A DNA stretch of 41,718 nucleotides, from the NCBI RefSeq assembly GCF_020829495.1, contig NZ_JAIVFQ010000060.1:1-41718 (forward strand), in the 5' to 3' direction. Shown here one piece after another: positions 16,735 to 25,468 of this stretch (its first letter is position 1; each line of letters opens with the position of its first letter). The position numbers were made by a program, and so were the translations under genes. Below the pieces are notes generated by a model. That model ran no database searches. It was not told the DNA's origin and was given only the letters and a program-made list of their open reading frames with translations. The DNA comes from Nostoc favosum CHAB5714 (GTDB lineage Bacteria > Cyanobacteriota > Cyanobacteriia > Cyanobacteriales > Nostocaceae).

Positions 16735-16772
16735 TATCCCCCTCATCCCCCTCATCCCCCTCATCCCCCTTG
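16735..16772. repeat. 9-mer pyrimidine repeats (ATCCCCCTC)
   Basis: About four tandem copies of ATCCCCCTC, preceded by CTGCCTCCC repeats from about 16709. They lie just past the stop of the reverse-strand small gene at 16779. Strong strand asymmetry: all C/T on the forward strand. Confidence 0.8.
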
Positions 16773-16778
16773 TCCCCT

Positions 16779-17063
16779 TCAACCTTCAGCCTCTCCCTGG
16801 TCATTCTGAAACGGATCTTCGCCAATTCTTAGCTCTTTTTTTGAACGTTTCAACTGTTTCCATAAATCCTTTATTTGTTCGTAAGCTTCACCTGGAGGCA
16901 GTTTTCCACCTGTTTCTAAGTTGCAAATGTAGCTTACTCGTTGGGCAAATTCTTGTAGATTTGCATTAAAAACCAAGTTTTCTGGCTTTACCTGACCATA
17001 GTAGCGGCCGCGAGGATAAAGAAAATCATCCTTGTTCACTATTTTGTTCTCCAATTTATTCAA
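16779..17063 (-). CDS. Conserved cyanobacterial hypothetical protein (DUF7219-like)
   Basis: A 94-residue soluble protein with a well-conserved look: NKDDFLYPRGRYYGQVKP (about 10-27), NLQEFAQRVSYICNLETGGK (about 35-54), then an EAYEQIKDLWKQLKRSKKEL helix. I remember close homologues across filamentous cyanobacteria, filed under a DUF of unknown function (I believe DUF7219). No catalytic motif or membrane segment is visible. It is a single gene read toward the cyclase, in the space between cyaB1 and purC. Its last codons run into C/T-rich short repeats, and the acidic C-terminal tail (QGEAEG) may be repeat-derived. Confidence 0.75.
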   Translation of the reverse strand: MNKLENKIVNKDDFLYPRGRYYGQVKPENLVFNANLQEFAQRVSYICNLETGGKLPPGEAYEQIKDLWKQLKRSKKELRIGEDPFQNDQGEAEG

Positions 17064-17777
17064 CTCCCCTTATGTTTGAATCTCTAAAGCTGAATCATTA
17101 GCTACCTTGATCTTTACTTAGCAATTTACCGTGGTCAGACTGCGGGAACTCGAAGCATCGAACTCCTTTTCCAATTAATGATGGGGAAATTGGTTGATTT
17201 AGATTTTGAGACTAGAAAATAAAGCTTGAAATACTTCTTTTACTGTAAAAGTTACAAAAAAAGTTTCTGCTAAAGTGACTAAAGAGAATATTTGACTTAC
17301 CTCCCAGTTGTCAATTTATCTCATCTTAATTTATGAATTTTTGACTGTAATTAACTTCAGTTGAAACCCTGAGTTACAGTATACGAAAAAATACCCGTAT
17401 TATCTAGTAGTTATCATTATTGCAAAAATAATTACAGATTTTTGCCGTGTAAAAGTACTTAGGCAAACATACTATGGCTTAAAGCAAATTGTCGTCTGTT
17501 AAAAGTTAGAGATTCAGTAGTGGATCTTTAGCAACTTTCTGCTGGGCCGTGACCAAAAAGAGGTAAAGGGAAAGGAGAACAGAGCGGAAAGATTTTCCTC
17601 TGTACCCGTCTGCCCTCTTCCCGCGTTACCGGTTCCTGCCATAGACCTCTGCCCAATTAACCATGTCCTAGCACCCTCCTAAATAATCATCAATGGCTAA
17701 TAGTTAATAACTAAAGATAAAATGGTGAAGCCTCAAAGGACAACTTTTGTCCATCGCCTAGAACTTTACCTGCCACC
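17064..17777. other. Long intergenic region upstream of purC
   Basis: About 700 nt without a supported gene. It is AT-rich at 17180-17480 (possible promoters for the reverse hypothetical gene) and more GC-rich at 17530-17650. No tRNA signature, riboswitch consensus or long hairpin was recognised. Open frames crossing into purC are shadows. A small RNA cannot be excluded from sequence reading alone. Confidence 0.4.
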
Positions 17778-18515
17778 ATGTCTGTTAATTTCAAGTTATA
17801 CGAAGGCAAAGCCAAAATTCTTTATACAACAGACGATCCGGAAGTCTTGTTGGTCGATTTTAAGGACGACGCCACAGCGTTTAACGCCCAAAAACGTGGC
17901 AGTATCCAAGAGAAGGGAAAAATTAATTGTAGCATTTCCAGCCAGCTTTTTAAACAGTTGGAGGCAAATGGTATAAAGACTCACTTTATCGACAGCCCTA
18001 CCCCGAATCAGATGCGGGTGAAGGCAGTAAAGATTTTACCCTTAGAAGTAGTTATCAGAAATATTGCTGCTGGCAGTTTGTCTCAGCAAACAGGCTTACC
18101 AGTGGGTACAATTCTAAAACAGCCTTTGGTTGAGTTTTATTATAAAAACGATCAGTTAGGAGATCCTTTGCTGACACGCGATCGGCTGTACCTGCTAGAA
18201 CTAGCTACTGCGGAACAACTAGACGCAATTACACATCTAGCATTGCAAATCAATGAATTTCTCAATAACTTTTGGCAACGATGCGGCATTACCCTAGTAG
18301 ACTTCAAACTAGAGTTTGGTTTGGACTCACAGCAGCAGTTGCTCTTGGCAGACGAAATTAGCCCCGACACCTGCCGTTTATGGGATACCGCAGAACAGGA
18401 CTCAAACCGCCGGGTAATGGACAAAGACCGCTTTCGCCGCGACTTAGGAAATGTAGAGGATGCCTACCAGGAGGTTTTACAAAGAGTGCTAAAAGCAGTA
18501 GAGAGTAATAATTAA
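17778..18515 (+). CDS. purC: Phosphoribosylaminoimidazole-succinocarboxamide synthase (PurC)
   Basis: PurC (SAICAR synthetase) joins CAIR and aspartate using ATP in de novo purine synthesis. At 245 residues it has the bacterial monofunctional length. The N-terminal YEGKAKILYTTDDPEVLLV phosphate-binding region, LEVVIRNIAAGSL (about 88-100), the family signature LVDFKLEFG (about 172-180) and LADEISPDTCRLWD (about 190-203) are all present. The start is the ATG at 17778 in CACCATG. It is followed by a heptamer repeat array and the Omp85 gene, an arrangement I recall from PCC 7120. No PurR-type or riboswitch signal was seen upstream. Confidence 0.97.
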   Translation: MSVNFKLYEGKAKILYTTDDPEVLLVDFKDDATAFNAQKRGSIQEKGKINCSISSQLFKQLEANGIKTHFIDSPTPNQMRVKAVKILPLEVVIRNIAAGSLSQQTGLPVGTILKQPLVEFYYKNDQLGDPLLTRDRLYLLELATAEQLDAITHLALQINEFLNNFWQRCGITLVDFKLEFGLDSQQQLLLADEISPDTCRLWDTAEQDSNRRVMDKDRFRRDLGNVEDAYQEVLQRVLKAVESNN

Positions 18516-18592
18516 GTGGATAAAAATCAATTAAACTCGTGTGGATTGTCCAAAGTCCAATTGTCAGTTGTCCTTTGTTATTCACCAACGGC

Positions 18593-18634
18593 TAATGACT
18601 AATGACCAATGACTAATGACTAATGACTAATGAC
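18593..18634. repeat. Heptamer repeats (TAATGAC)x6
   Basis: Six tandem units of YAATGAC between purC and omp85 (one unit starts with C). Same STRR family as at 36816-36878, in the same orientation. Confidence 0.9.
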
Positions 18635-18681
18635 TATTTGTGATGGTGTGTGTGTGGTCGTGAAGAGGAATTATAAGTAAA

Positions 18682-21174
18682 ATGCGTTTATCTCCCATGT
18701 TGCTGGCAGCAGTAGCAATTGCAGCCCCTTTGGGCGGTTCATTGAGTGCAAATGCAGAAACCGCCAACAGTTCAAAACAGACAACAGAAGTTTTGACACT
18801 AGAAACAAATCAGCAGCCAGAAAAGGATACTGGTCAGGTTGATAGTAAAAGTTTAGAGTCTCGACCTAATTCCACAAGGCTTATAGAGACGGATAAATCC
18901 CGCATTGTCGCAGTTTACCCTGCCAATCCAGGAGCGATGCCTGCGGCGGGCTACGCCTACGCGACCCCAAAGGTAATAGTGCCAACCTCCACAACGCCAA
19001 AAACGGCACAAACCCCTCAAATAGATCCTAACCCTACTCAACAGCCATCTCCCGCTCCAGACATTCCACCGCCAGAAATTCAACAACCAACGCCTTCCCC
19101 AACTCCTGAGACTACTCCAGTCCCAGAAAATGTTAACCCACCGACAACAGAACCTTTATTACCTACAACTCCAGAACCATCTGTCACTCCCGATCTTCCA
19201 TTCCCAGGTAGTCAACAAAGAACACCTGCCCCAAGCCCAGGTGCGACTCCCAGTCCGCAGAATGTTAACCCACCGACAACTCCGGAAAATACTCAACCCA
19301 ACGCAGCCCCAGAAGCCAATGACCCTCGCGTACTGGTGTCGGAAGTAGTAATTAGATCACAGGCTGGCCAACTATCACCAGAACTGGAAAACCAAGTTTA
19401 CAGAGTAATTCGTACCCAACCAGGACAAACAACAACCCGCAGCCAACTGCAAGAAGATATTAATGCCATCTTTGGTACTGGCTTCTTCTCCAACGTGCAA
19501 GCAGCGCCAGAAGATACTCCCTTGGGAGTACGGGTGAGCTTTGTTGTACAGCCTAATCCCATTTTAAGCAAGGTAGAAGTGCAAGCCAATCCTGGTACTG
19601 GTGTTGCTTCTGTACTCCCAGCGAATACTGTGGATGAAGTATTTCGAGAGCAGTATGGCAAAATCCTCAACTTGCGTGACTTGCAGGAAGGCATCAAGCA
19701 GTTAAACAAGCGGTATCAAGATCAAGGTTACGTGCTAGCCAACGTGATTGGAGCGCCACAAGTCTCTGAAAACGGAGTTGTTACCTTGCAAGTAGCAGAA
19801 GGTGTAGTAGAGAATATTAGAGTCCGGTTCCGCAATAAAGATGGTCAGGAGACAGACGAGAAAGGACAACCAATTCGGGGACGGACACAAAATTACATCA
19901 TTACACGAGAATTGGAGTTGAAGCCAGGACAAGTATTCAATCGCAACACAGTGCAAAAAGACCTACAGCGCGTGTATGGACTGGGACTGTTTGAAGATGT
20001 GAATGTCTCCCTTGACCCTGGTACTGATCCTAGCAAGGTGGATGTAGTAGTGAATGTAGCTGAACGCAGCAGTGGTTCTATTGCGGCTGGTGCAGGGATT
20101 AGTTCTGCTAGCGGACTTTTTGGAACAGTTAGCTATCAACAGCAAAACCTGAACGGTAGGAACCAAAAACTGGGAGCAGAAGTACAGGTGGGAGAACGGG
20201 AACTGCTGTTTGACGTGCGGTTTACAGACCCCTGGATTGCCGGAGATCCTTACCGGACTTCTTACACAACCAATCTTTTCCGTCGCAGTTCGATTTCGTT
20301 GATATTTGATGGACAAGATGAAGATATTAGGACATTTGACGTAAATGATCCCACTAATACAGATTCTCAGGATCGCCCCCGCATTCTCCGGCTAGGTGGC
20401 GGTATCACCTTTACCCGTCCTCTTTCCGCCAATCCTTACAAAAGTTCCGTCTGGACTGCCTCAGCAGGTTTACAGTATCAACGAGTTTCTGCCCGTGATG
20501 CTGATGGCAATCTCAGAAAACAAGGGGCAGTAATCGACGATAATAATCTACCTGACCCAAACAGAACAATTGACCTGACTGAATCTAACACAGGTCAAGA
20601 CGATTTGTTGCTGTTCCAAGTGGGTCTACAGCGCGATCTCCGTAATAACCCATTGCAACCCACTAGCGGTTCTTATCTCCGCTTCGGGGTCGATCAGTCG
20701 GTTCCTATCGGGCTAGGCAACATCTTACTCACCAGATTGCGGGGAAGCTACAGCCAATATTTACCCATCAAGCTGATTAGCCTCTCCAAAGGCGCACAAA
20801 CCTTAGCATTTAACCTGCAAGCAGGAACTATCCTTGGTGACTTGCCTCCCTACGAAGCCTTTACCATTGGTGGCAGCAACTCCGTTCGGGGTTATGAAGA
20901 AGGAGCATTAGCTAGTGGACGCTCTTATGTGCAAGCATCAGTAGAGTATAGGTTTCCAGTTTTTTCAGTAGTCAGCGGCGCACTATTTTTTGATCTCGGC
21001 AGTGATCTGGGAACTAGTACTAGAGCGGCTGAAGTTTTGAACAAAAATGGTAGTGGCTACGGTTATGGTCTCGGCGTTCGCGTCCAGTCTCCACTGGGGC
21101 CAATTCGGATTGACTACGGTATCAACGATGATGGTGATAGCCGAATTAATTTCGGTATTGGCGAAAGGTTTTAA
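18682..21174 (+). CDS. omp85: Omp85/BamA outer-membrane assembly protein
   Basis: An 830-residue Omp85-family protein that folds and inserts outer-membrane beta-barrels and is related to chloroplast Toc75. An N-terminal signal peptide (MRLSPMLLAAVAIAA...SANAE) precedes a long Pro/Thr/Gln-rich linker (about 95-210). Three POTRA domains follow: one from RVLVSEVVIRS (about 216), one from ILSKVEVQANPG (about 293), one from VVENIRVRFRNKDG (about 375). The barrel begins near SSGSIAAGAGIS (about 463). The lid-loop motif VRGYEEG is present (about 735), and the protein ends in the terminal Phe (INFGIGERF). A 29-bp dispersed repeat sits in frame in the linker (residues about 85-94). It is upstream of lpxC-fabZ-lpxA-lpxB, so protein and lipid A assembly genes are clustered. 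Confidence 0.95.
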   Translation: MRLSPMLLAAVAIAAPLGGSLSANAETANSSKQTTEVLTLETNQQPEKDTGQVDSKSLESRPNSTRLIETDKSRIVAVYPANPGAMPAAGYAYATPKVIVPTSTTPKTAQTPQIDPNPTQQPSPAPDIPPPEIQQPTPSPTPETTPVPENVNPPTTEPLLPTTPEPSVTPDLPFPGSQQRTPAPSPGATPSPQNVNPPTTPENTQPNAAPEANDPRVLVSEVVIRSQAGQLSPELENQVYRVIRTQPGQTTTRSQLQEDINAIFGTGFFSNVQAAPEDTPLGVRVSFVVQPNPILSKVEVQANPGTGVASVLPANTVDEVFREQYGKILNLRDLQEGIKQLNKRYQDQGYVLANVIGAPQVSENGVVTLQVAEGVVENIRVRFRNKDGQETDEKGQPIRGRTQNYIITRELELKPGQVFNRNTVQKDLQRVYGLGLFEDVNVSLDPGTDPSKVDVVVNVAERSSGSIAAGAGISSASGLFGTVSYQQQNLNGRNQKLGAEVQVGERELLFDVRFTDPWIAGDPYRTSYTTNLFRRSSISLIFDGQDEDIRTFDVNDPTNTDSQDRPRILRLGGGITFTRPLSANPYKSSVWTASAGLQYQRVSARDADGNLRKQGAVIDDNNLPDPNRTIDLTESNTGQDDLLLFQVGLQRDLRNNPLQPTSGSYLRFGVDQSVPIGLGNILLTRLRGSYSQYLPIKLISLSKGAQTLAFNLQAGTILGDLPPYEAFTIGGSNSVRGYEEGALASGRSYVQASVEYRFPVFSVVSGALFFDLGSDLGTSTRAAEVLNKNGSGYGYGLGVRVQSPLGPIRIDYGINDDGDSRINFGIGERF
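18934..18962 (+). repeat. 29-bp dispersed repeat inside the Omp85 linker
   Basis: GCGATGCCTGCGG...CTACGCCTACGC matches 27 of 29 bases of the intergenic copy at 2597-2625 (opposite strand). Within omp85 it is read as AMPAAGYAYA and keeps the frame, in the low-complexity linker before POTRA 1. Confidence 0.8.
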
Positions 21175-21182
21175 CCAGTTAA

Positions 21183-21260
21183 GAGTTAGAAGTTAGAAGT
21201 TAGAAGTTAGGAGTTATGAGTTTTAATTCCTCACTCCTCACTCTTAACTCATAACTTTTT
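21183..21260. terminator. Repeat-derived hairpin terminator after omp85
   Basis: AGTTAGA heptamers (21183-21210) lead into AGTTATGAGTT (21212-21222), which pairs with AACTCATAACT (21246-21256), followed by TTTTT. This fits an intrinsic terminator made from STRR units, placed just downstream of omp85. The loop is 23 nt, so the stem may be marginal. Confidence 0.55.
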
Positions 21261-21398
21261 TGGATTTGCTTGCTAATTTTGACATTTACCTCAATACTGT
21301 TCCGATAAAGGGATTAATGACATTTTCAGGGGAATATCAGGGATTTTACCAAAACAGACGATGAACAATGCTAAAGGAAATATACTGACTTTTCGGCT

Positions 21399-22247
21399 AT
21401 GCAACAGCACACTCTAGCTGGGGAAATCACCCAAATAGGGGTGGGATTGCATAGCGGTGTTAGTACCCAGGTGCGGATACTACCAGCAGAGGCGGGAAGT
21501 GGACGCTACTTTGTGCGGGTAGATTTACCGCATTTGCCGATCATTCCAGCCCAAGTTGCGGCAGTTAGTCACACTGTTCTCTCAACTCAGTTGGGCAAAG
21601 GTGAGGTATATGTCCGCACGGTAGAACATTTGTTGGCTGCGCTTTCGGGTATGGGTGTGGATAATGCCCGGATTGAAATTGATGGTCCAGAAGTTCCACT
21701 TTTAGATGGTTCAGCAAGTGTATGGACAGCCAATATTGCCCAAGTTGGCTTAGTATCACAACCCGTTAACAACCAAGTTCCCAAGGCTATTACAGAACCA
21801 ATATGGGTCTATCAAGGCGATGCCTTTGTATGTGCCCTCCCAGCACCAGAAACCCGCTTTAGTTACGGTATTGATTTTGACCTGCCCGCCATTGGGAATC
21901 AATGGCATAGTTGGTCACTAACCACTGAACTAGAAAAAGCTTCTGCTAGCTTTGCTGCGGAAATTGCTCCCGCCCGGACTTTTGGGTTACTGCATCAAAT
22001 TGAACACTTACAAAAAACAGGGTTAATTAAAGGTGGCAGTTTGGATAATGCACTTGTTTGTGGGCCAGAAGGCTGGCTAAATCCACCATTAAGATTTGCA
22101 AATGAGCCAGTCCGTCATAAAATCTTGGATTTAGTAGGAGATTTAAGTTTACTAGGAACTTTTCCTATTGCTCATTTCTTAGCGTATAAAGCCAGCCACA
22201 ATTTACACATTCAACTGGCTCAGAGAATTTTAGATTTTGGATTTTAG
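21399..22247 (+). CDS. lpxC: UDP-3-O-acyl-N-acetylglucosamine deacetylase (LpxC)
   Basis: LpxC is the zinc amidase of the first committed step of lipid A synthesis. It is 282 residues, typical for cyanobacteria. The first domain opens with TLAGEITQIGVGLHSG. The motif TVEHLLAAL gives catalytic Glu76 and zinc ligand His77. RHKILDLVGDL gives zinc ligands His240 and Asp244, and KASHNLH near 264-270 supplies the late catalytic His. It heads the lpxC-fabZ-lpxA-lpxB group. The last codons and stop (TAG, 22245-22247) lie in an ATTTTAG repeat that folds into a 15-bp hairpin. Confidence 0.97.
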   Translation: MQQHTLAGEITQIGVGLHSGVSTQVRILPAEAGSGRYFVRVDLPHLPIIPAQVAAVSHTVLSTQLGKGEVYVRTVEHLLAALSGMGVDNARIEIDGPEVPLLDGSASVWTANIAQVGLVSQPVNNQVPKAITEPIWVYQGDAFVCALPAPETRFSYGIDFDLPAIGNQWHSWSLTTELEKASASFAAEIAPARTFGLLHQIEHLQKTGLIKGGSLDNALVCGPEGWLNPPLRFANEPVRHKILDLVGDLSLLGTFPIAHFLAYKASHNLHIQLAQRILDFGF

Positions 22248-22282
22248 ATTTTAGATTTTAGATTTGATCTAAAATCTAAAAT
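22248..22282. terminator. 15-bp AT-rich hairpin after lpxC
   Basis: ATTTTAGATTTTAGA (22248-22262) pairs perfectly with 22268-22282 across a 5-nt loop. It starts immediately after the lpxC stop and lies 71 nt before fabZ. It could attenuate read-through or protect the lpxC mRNA 3' end. The sequence is a repeat of TTTTAGA units. Confidence 0.5.
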
Positions 22283-22353
22283 TCAGGATTATTAAGGCTT
22301 TCGACATACGCTTGCCTACTCAACTTTCAGATGAAAAATCAACTATACGGCCA

Positions 22354-22884
22354 ATGTCAATCCTCACTGAAGTGAATACCATCGATACGACTACACCTAC
22401 ATCTACCAAATCAGAAGCTATAAATGAGACTACAATCATATCTGAGATTAAAACAACCTTTACATCTGAAGAAATTCAGAAATTGCTACCCCACCGCTAC
22501 CCATTTTTACTTGTAGACAAAATAATTGACTACGTTCCAGGTAAAAAAGCTGTTGGTGTTAAAAATGTAACTATCAACGAACCCCATTTTCCAGGACATT
22601 TCCCCGCACGGCCACTGATGCCAGGGGTGCTAATTGTCGAAGCAATGGCACAAGTTGGGGGCATTGTTCTTACTCAAATGTCTTCGGTAGAAGGCGGACT
22701 GTTCGTGTTCGCTGGTATCGATAAAGTCCGCTTTCGCCGCCAGGTTGTACCGGGGGATCAACTAGTAATGACGGTGGAACTGTTATGGGTAAAACAACGT
22801 CGTTTCGGTAAGATGCAAGGTCGTGCCGAAGTTGACGGTCAACTTGCTTGTGAAGGGGAATTAATGTTTTCTCTAGTTAATTAA
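22354..22884 (+). CDS. fabZ: 3-hydroxyacyl-ACP dehydratase (FabZ)
   Basis: FabZ dehydrates beta-hydroxyacyl-ACP in fatty acid elongation and competes with the LPS pathway for hydroxyacyl-ACP. The hot-dog domain starts near residue 38 (SEEIQKLLPHRYPFLLVDKI). The catalytic pair is His82 in FPGHFPARP and Glu96 in GVLIVEAMAQ, spaced 14 residues as in E. coli. VRFRRQVVPGD and the closing strand GELMFSLVN complete the fold. The start is set at ATG 22354, giving 176 residues; a TTG 42 nt upstream is also in frame. A Thr/Ser-rich N-terminal extension of about 35 residues is unusual but common in cyanobacterial copies. Confidence 0.96.
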   Translation: MSILTEVNTIDTTTPTSTKSEAINETTIISEIKTTFTSEEIQKLLPHRYPFLLVDKIIDYVPGKKAVGVKNVTINEPHFPGHFPARPLMPGVLIVEAMAQVGGIVLTQMSSVEGGLFVFAGIDKVRFRRQVVPGDQLVMTVELLWVKQRRFGKMQGRAEVDGQLACEGELMFSLVN

Positions 22885-23196
22885 AAGTTTGCTTTCGTGG
22901 TATTGGCATAGCCGTGAAATGCCCTTACTGAATCCCGAAAAAGGATCGCAGTTAAAACAATCCACAACAGCATCTGAATAATTTCTTGATTTTCGACGCC
23001 CTCTTTACGAGACGCACTCACGAACACACTTAACTTGCTTTGCCCGACACTTTCGTTCACTGAAATACTTAACGCTCAACAATGCCAGTCGCCTCAATGG
23101 GACGGCAGTCAGTATAACTCTCTTAACCAGGGTAACGCACTGCTTTAAAAACCCCACCCGGCGCTGGCTTATCAAGACAGTTCTGGAGATTCACCC
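22885..23196. other. Intergenic region between fabZ and lpxA
   Basis: 312 nt without a supported gene or repeat. This is longer than expected inside an lpx cluster, so lpxA may have its own promoter here. A clear GGAG ribosome site is at 23184-23187. Confidence 0.45.
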
Positions 23197-24015
23197 TTGA
23201 AAACGCTAATTCATCCAACTGCTGTAATTCATCCGAAATCGGAACTCCACCATACAGTGCAAGTCGGTGCCTATGCTGTGATTGGAGAGCATGTCAAAGT
23301 GGGCCCTGAAACAATAATCGGCGCTCATGCCGTGCTAGAGGGGCCTTGTGAAATTGGGGCGCAAAATCAGATTTTTACAGGTGCAGCCATCGGCATGGAA
23401 CCCCAGGATCTTAAGTTTGTGGGAGAACCAACCTGGGTCAAAATTGGTGATAACAACTTGATTCGTGAGTACGTTACCATTAACCGCGCTACTGGTGCTG
23501 GTGAAGCAACGGTAATTGGCGATGGAAACTTACTGATGGCTTATGTCCATGTGGCTCATAACTGCGTGATTGAAGACCAGGTGGTGATTGCTAACTCTGT
23601 GGCGTTGGCAGGTCATGTTCATATAGAGTCACGCGCTAGGCTGAGTGGGGTTTTAGGTGTCCATCAATTTGTGCGTATTGGTAGACAGGCAATGGTGGGA
23701 GGCATGGCACGGATTGACCGGGATGTGGCCCCATATATGCTAGTGGAGGGAAATCCGGCGCGGGTACGAACCCTCAACCTTGTCGGACTTAAACGGTCTG
23801 GTATGGACTCAACAGATTTGCAAATGCTGAAAAAAGCCTTCCGCATTCTCTACCGTTCTGATTTGCCCTTTAAGGATGCTTTAGAACAGTTGGAATTGTT
23901 AGGGGATAGCGAACAGTTGCAGCATCTGCGCCGCTTTCTGCTACTTTCTCAGATGCCAGGAAGGCGTGGCTTGATTCCCGGTAGGGGAAAAAAAGGCGTG
24001 AGTGATGAATCGTGA
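23197..24015 (+). CDS. lpxA: UDP-N-acetylglucosamine acyltransferase (LpxA)
   Basis: LpxA transfers an R-3-hydroxyacyl chain from ACP to UDP-GlcNAc. At 272 residues it has the usual length. Left-handed beta-helix hexads are plain from the start (IHPTAVIHPKSELHHTVQVG) to about residue 190, and the C-terminal helical part begins near GLKRSGMDS. Catalytic His121 lies in VHVAHNC. Substrate-loop residues GEPTWVKIGDNN are present. It starts with TTG at 23197, supported by GGAG nine nt upstream and by the fact that the family alignment begins exactly there. No ATG is suitably placed. Confidence 0.96.
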   Translation: MKTLIHPTAVIHPKSELHHTVQVGAYAVIGEHVKVGPETIIGAHAVLEGPCEIGAQNQIFTGAAIGMEPQDLKFVGEPTWVKIGDNNLIREYVTINRATGAGEATVIGDGNLLMAYVHVAHNCVIEDQVVIANSVALAGHVHIESRARLSGVLGVHQFVRIGRQAMVGGMARIDRDVAPYMLVEGNPARVRTLNLVGLKRSGMDSTDLQMLKKAFRILYRSDLPFKDALEQLELLGDSEQLQHLRRFLLLSQMPGRRGLIPGRGKKGVSDES

Positions 24016-24123
24016 ATTATAAGTTAGGAGTTATGAGTTGATAACTTAAATTTTTAACTCCTCACTCCTAACGTACAGACGCGATTAATCGCGTCTCTCC
24101 TAACTCCTAACTCCTAACTTTAA
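24016..24123. repeat. Heptamer repeats around a 20-bp perfect palindrome
   Basis: Units close to AAGTTAGGAGTTATGAG and their complements CTCCTAACTC flank the perfect palindrome AGACGCGATTAATCGCGTCT (24077-24096). From memory the GACGCGATTAATCGCGTC core is a dispersed element in Nostoc. It fills the lpxA-lpxB gap. Confidence 0.8.
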
Positions 24124-24130
24124 TTATCAA

Positions 24131-25297
24131 ATGCGGATATTTATCAGCACTGGCGAAGTATCTGGCGATTTACAAGGGTCGCTGCTAATTACAGCGCTGA
24201 AGCGTCAAGCTGTGGCGATTGGGTTGGAATTAGAGATTGTGGCGCTGGGTGGCGAAAAAATGGTGGAGGCTGGGGCAATTCTGTTGGGAAATACCAGTAG
24301 TATTGGCTCAATGGGTATTCTAGAAGGACTGCCTTATATTTTACCGACTCTCCAGGTGCAACGTCAGGCGATCGCTTTCTTAAAGCAAAATCCACCGGAT
24401 TTAGTGGTGCTGATCGATTATATGACTCCTAATCTGGAAATTGGGACTTATATGAAACAGCAGTTACCAGATGTGCCTGTAGTGTATTATATCGCTCCTC
24501 AAGAGTGGGCTTGGTCATTAAGTTTGCGTAGAACTAAGCGGATTGTTGATTTTACAGATAGGCTGTTGGCAATCTTCCCACAAGAAGCCCGTTACTTTCG
24601 GGAGAAAGGGGCAAAAGTTACTTGGGTAGGGCATCCTTTGGTTGACCGAATGCAAGACGCTCCCAGTCGCCAAGCAGCTCGTGCAACACTGGGAATTGCA
24701 CCAGAACAAATTGCGATCGCACTTCTCCCCGCCTCTCGCCGCCAAGAACTAAAATATCTTTTACCAGTAATTTTTCAAGCCGCCCAAACTATTCAAGCTA
24801 AATTACCTGAAGTTCATTTCTGGATTCCCCTATCTCTGGAAGTCTATAGACAGCCAATTGAGCAGGCTATTGAGCGTTACGGTTTACGGGCGACAATTAT
24901 ATCAGGTCAACAAATGGAAGTTTTTGCTGCTGCTGATTTAGCCATTAGTAAATCTGGTACTGTCAACCTGGAACTTGCTCTGTTAAATGTGCCGCAAGTT
25001 GTAGTTTACCGTTTAAGTTCCCTGACTGCTTGGATCGCTCGTAAAATCCTCAGAGGTTCTATAACCTTTGCATCACCAGCTAATTTAGTAGTGATGAAGC
25101 CGATTGTGCCAGAATTTTTACAAGAGCAAGCCACACCAGAGAATATTATTCAAGCAGCGATGGAACTGCTACTCAATCCCAGTCGCAGAGAGCAAACTTT
25201 GGTAGATTATGAAGAAATGCGGCAAAGTTTAGGAGAAATTGGGGTGTGCGATCGCGTTGCTCAAGAAATTTTGCAAATGCGACTAAATAATTCGTAA
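24131..25297 (+). CDS. lpxB: Lipid-A-disaccharide synthase (LpxB)
   Basis: LpxB is the GT19 glycosyltransferase that condenses UDP-2,3-diacylglucosamine and lipid X. At 388 residues its length is normal. Visible hallmarks: the N-terminal ISTGEVSGDLQGSLL (about 4-18), the SIGSMGILEGLPYIL segment, LIDYMTPNLEIG, VVYYIAPQEWAWSL (about 116-129), LAIFPQEARYF, WVGHPLVDRMQ and the donor-site region LAISKSGTVNLELALLNVPQVVVYR (in two blocks, about 274-298). It is the last gene of the lpx group. Its final codons NNS and the stop fall inside TAATTCG heptamer repeats. Confidence 0.96.
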   Translation: MRIFISTGEVSGDLQGSLLITALKRQAVAIGLELEIVALGGEKMVEAGAILLGNTSSIGSMGILEGLPYILPTLQVQRQAIAFLKQNPPDLVVLIDYMTPNLEIGTYMKQQLPDVPVVYYIAPQEWAWSLSLRRTKRIVDFTDRLLAIFPQEARYFREKGAKVTWVGHPLVDRMQDAPSRQAARATLGIAPEQIAIALLPASRRQELKYLLPVIFQAAQTIQAKLPEVHFWIPLSLEVYRQPIEQAIERYGLRATIISGQQMEVFAAADLAISKSGTVNLELALLNVPQVVVYRLSSLTAWIARKILRGSITFASPANLVVMKPIVPEFLQEQATPENIIQAAMELLLNPSRREQTLVDYEEMRQSLGEIGVCDRVAQEILQMRLNNS

Positions 25298-25320
25298 TTC
25301 GTAATTCGTAATTCGTAATT
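25288..25320. repeat. Heptamer repeats (TAATTCG)x4 over the lpxB stop codon
   Basis: Four perfect TAATTCG units (25288-25315) then TAATTTA. The lpxB stop TAA (25295-25297) is part of unit 2. Complementary TTACGAATTA segments recur at 25401-25456, flanking a GCGTAGCGGGGCGAAGCCC piece, so the intergenic space can fold on itself. Confidence 0.85.
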
Positions 25321-25468
25321 TAAGGTAGAAAATTAATTTATTTATGAGTAAAATTAAGTGCGAACTACCTCTTTTGCCAGAAGCCGCATTTATCCATAGG
25401 GTAATTACGAATTACGTTAGCGTAGCGGGGCGAAGCCCATTATAAATTACGAATTAGATTGGGGTGTC

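Noticed and set aside
17722..17976. Forward 84-codon frame overlapping the purC start
   Set aside because: It lies in a different frame from the clearly conserved PurC and has no family features.
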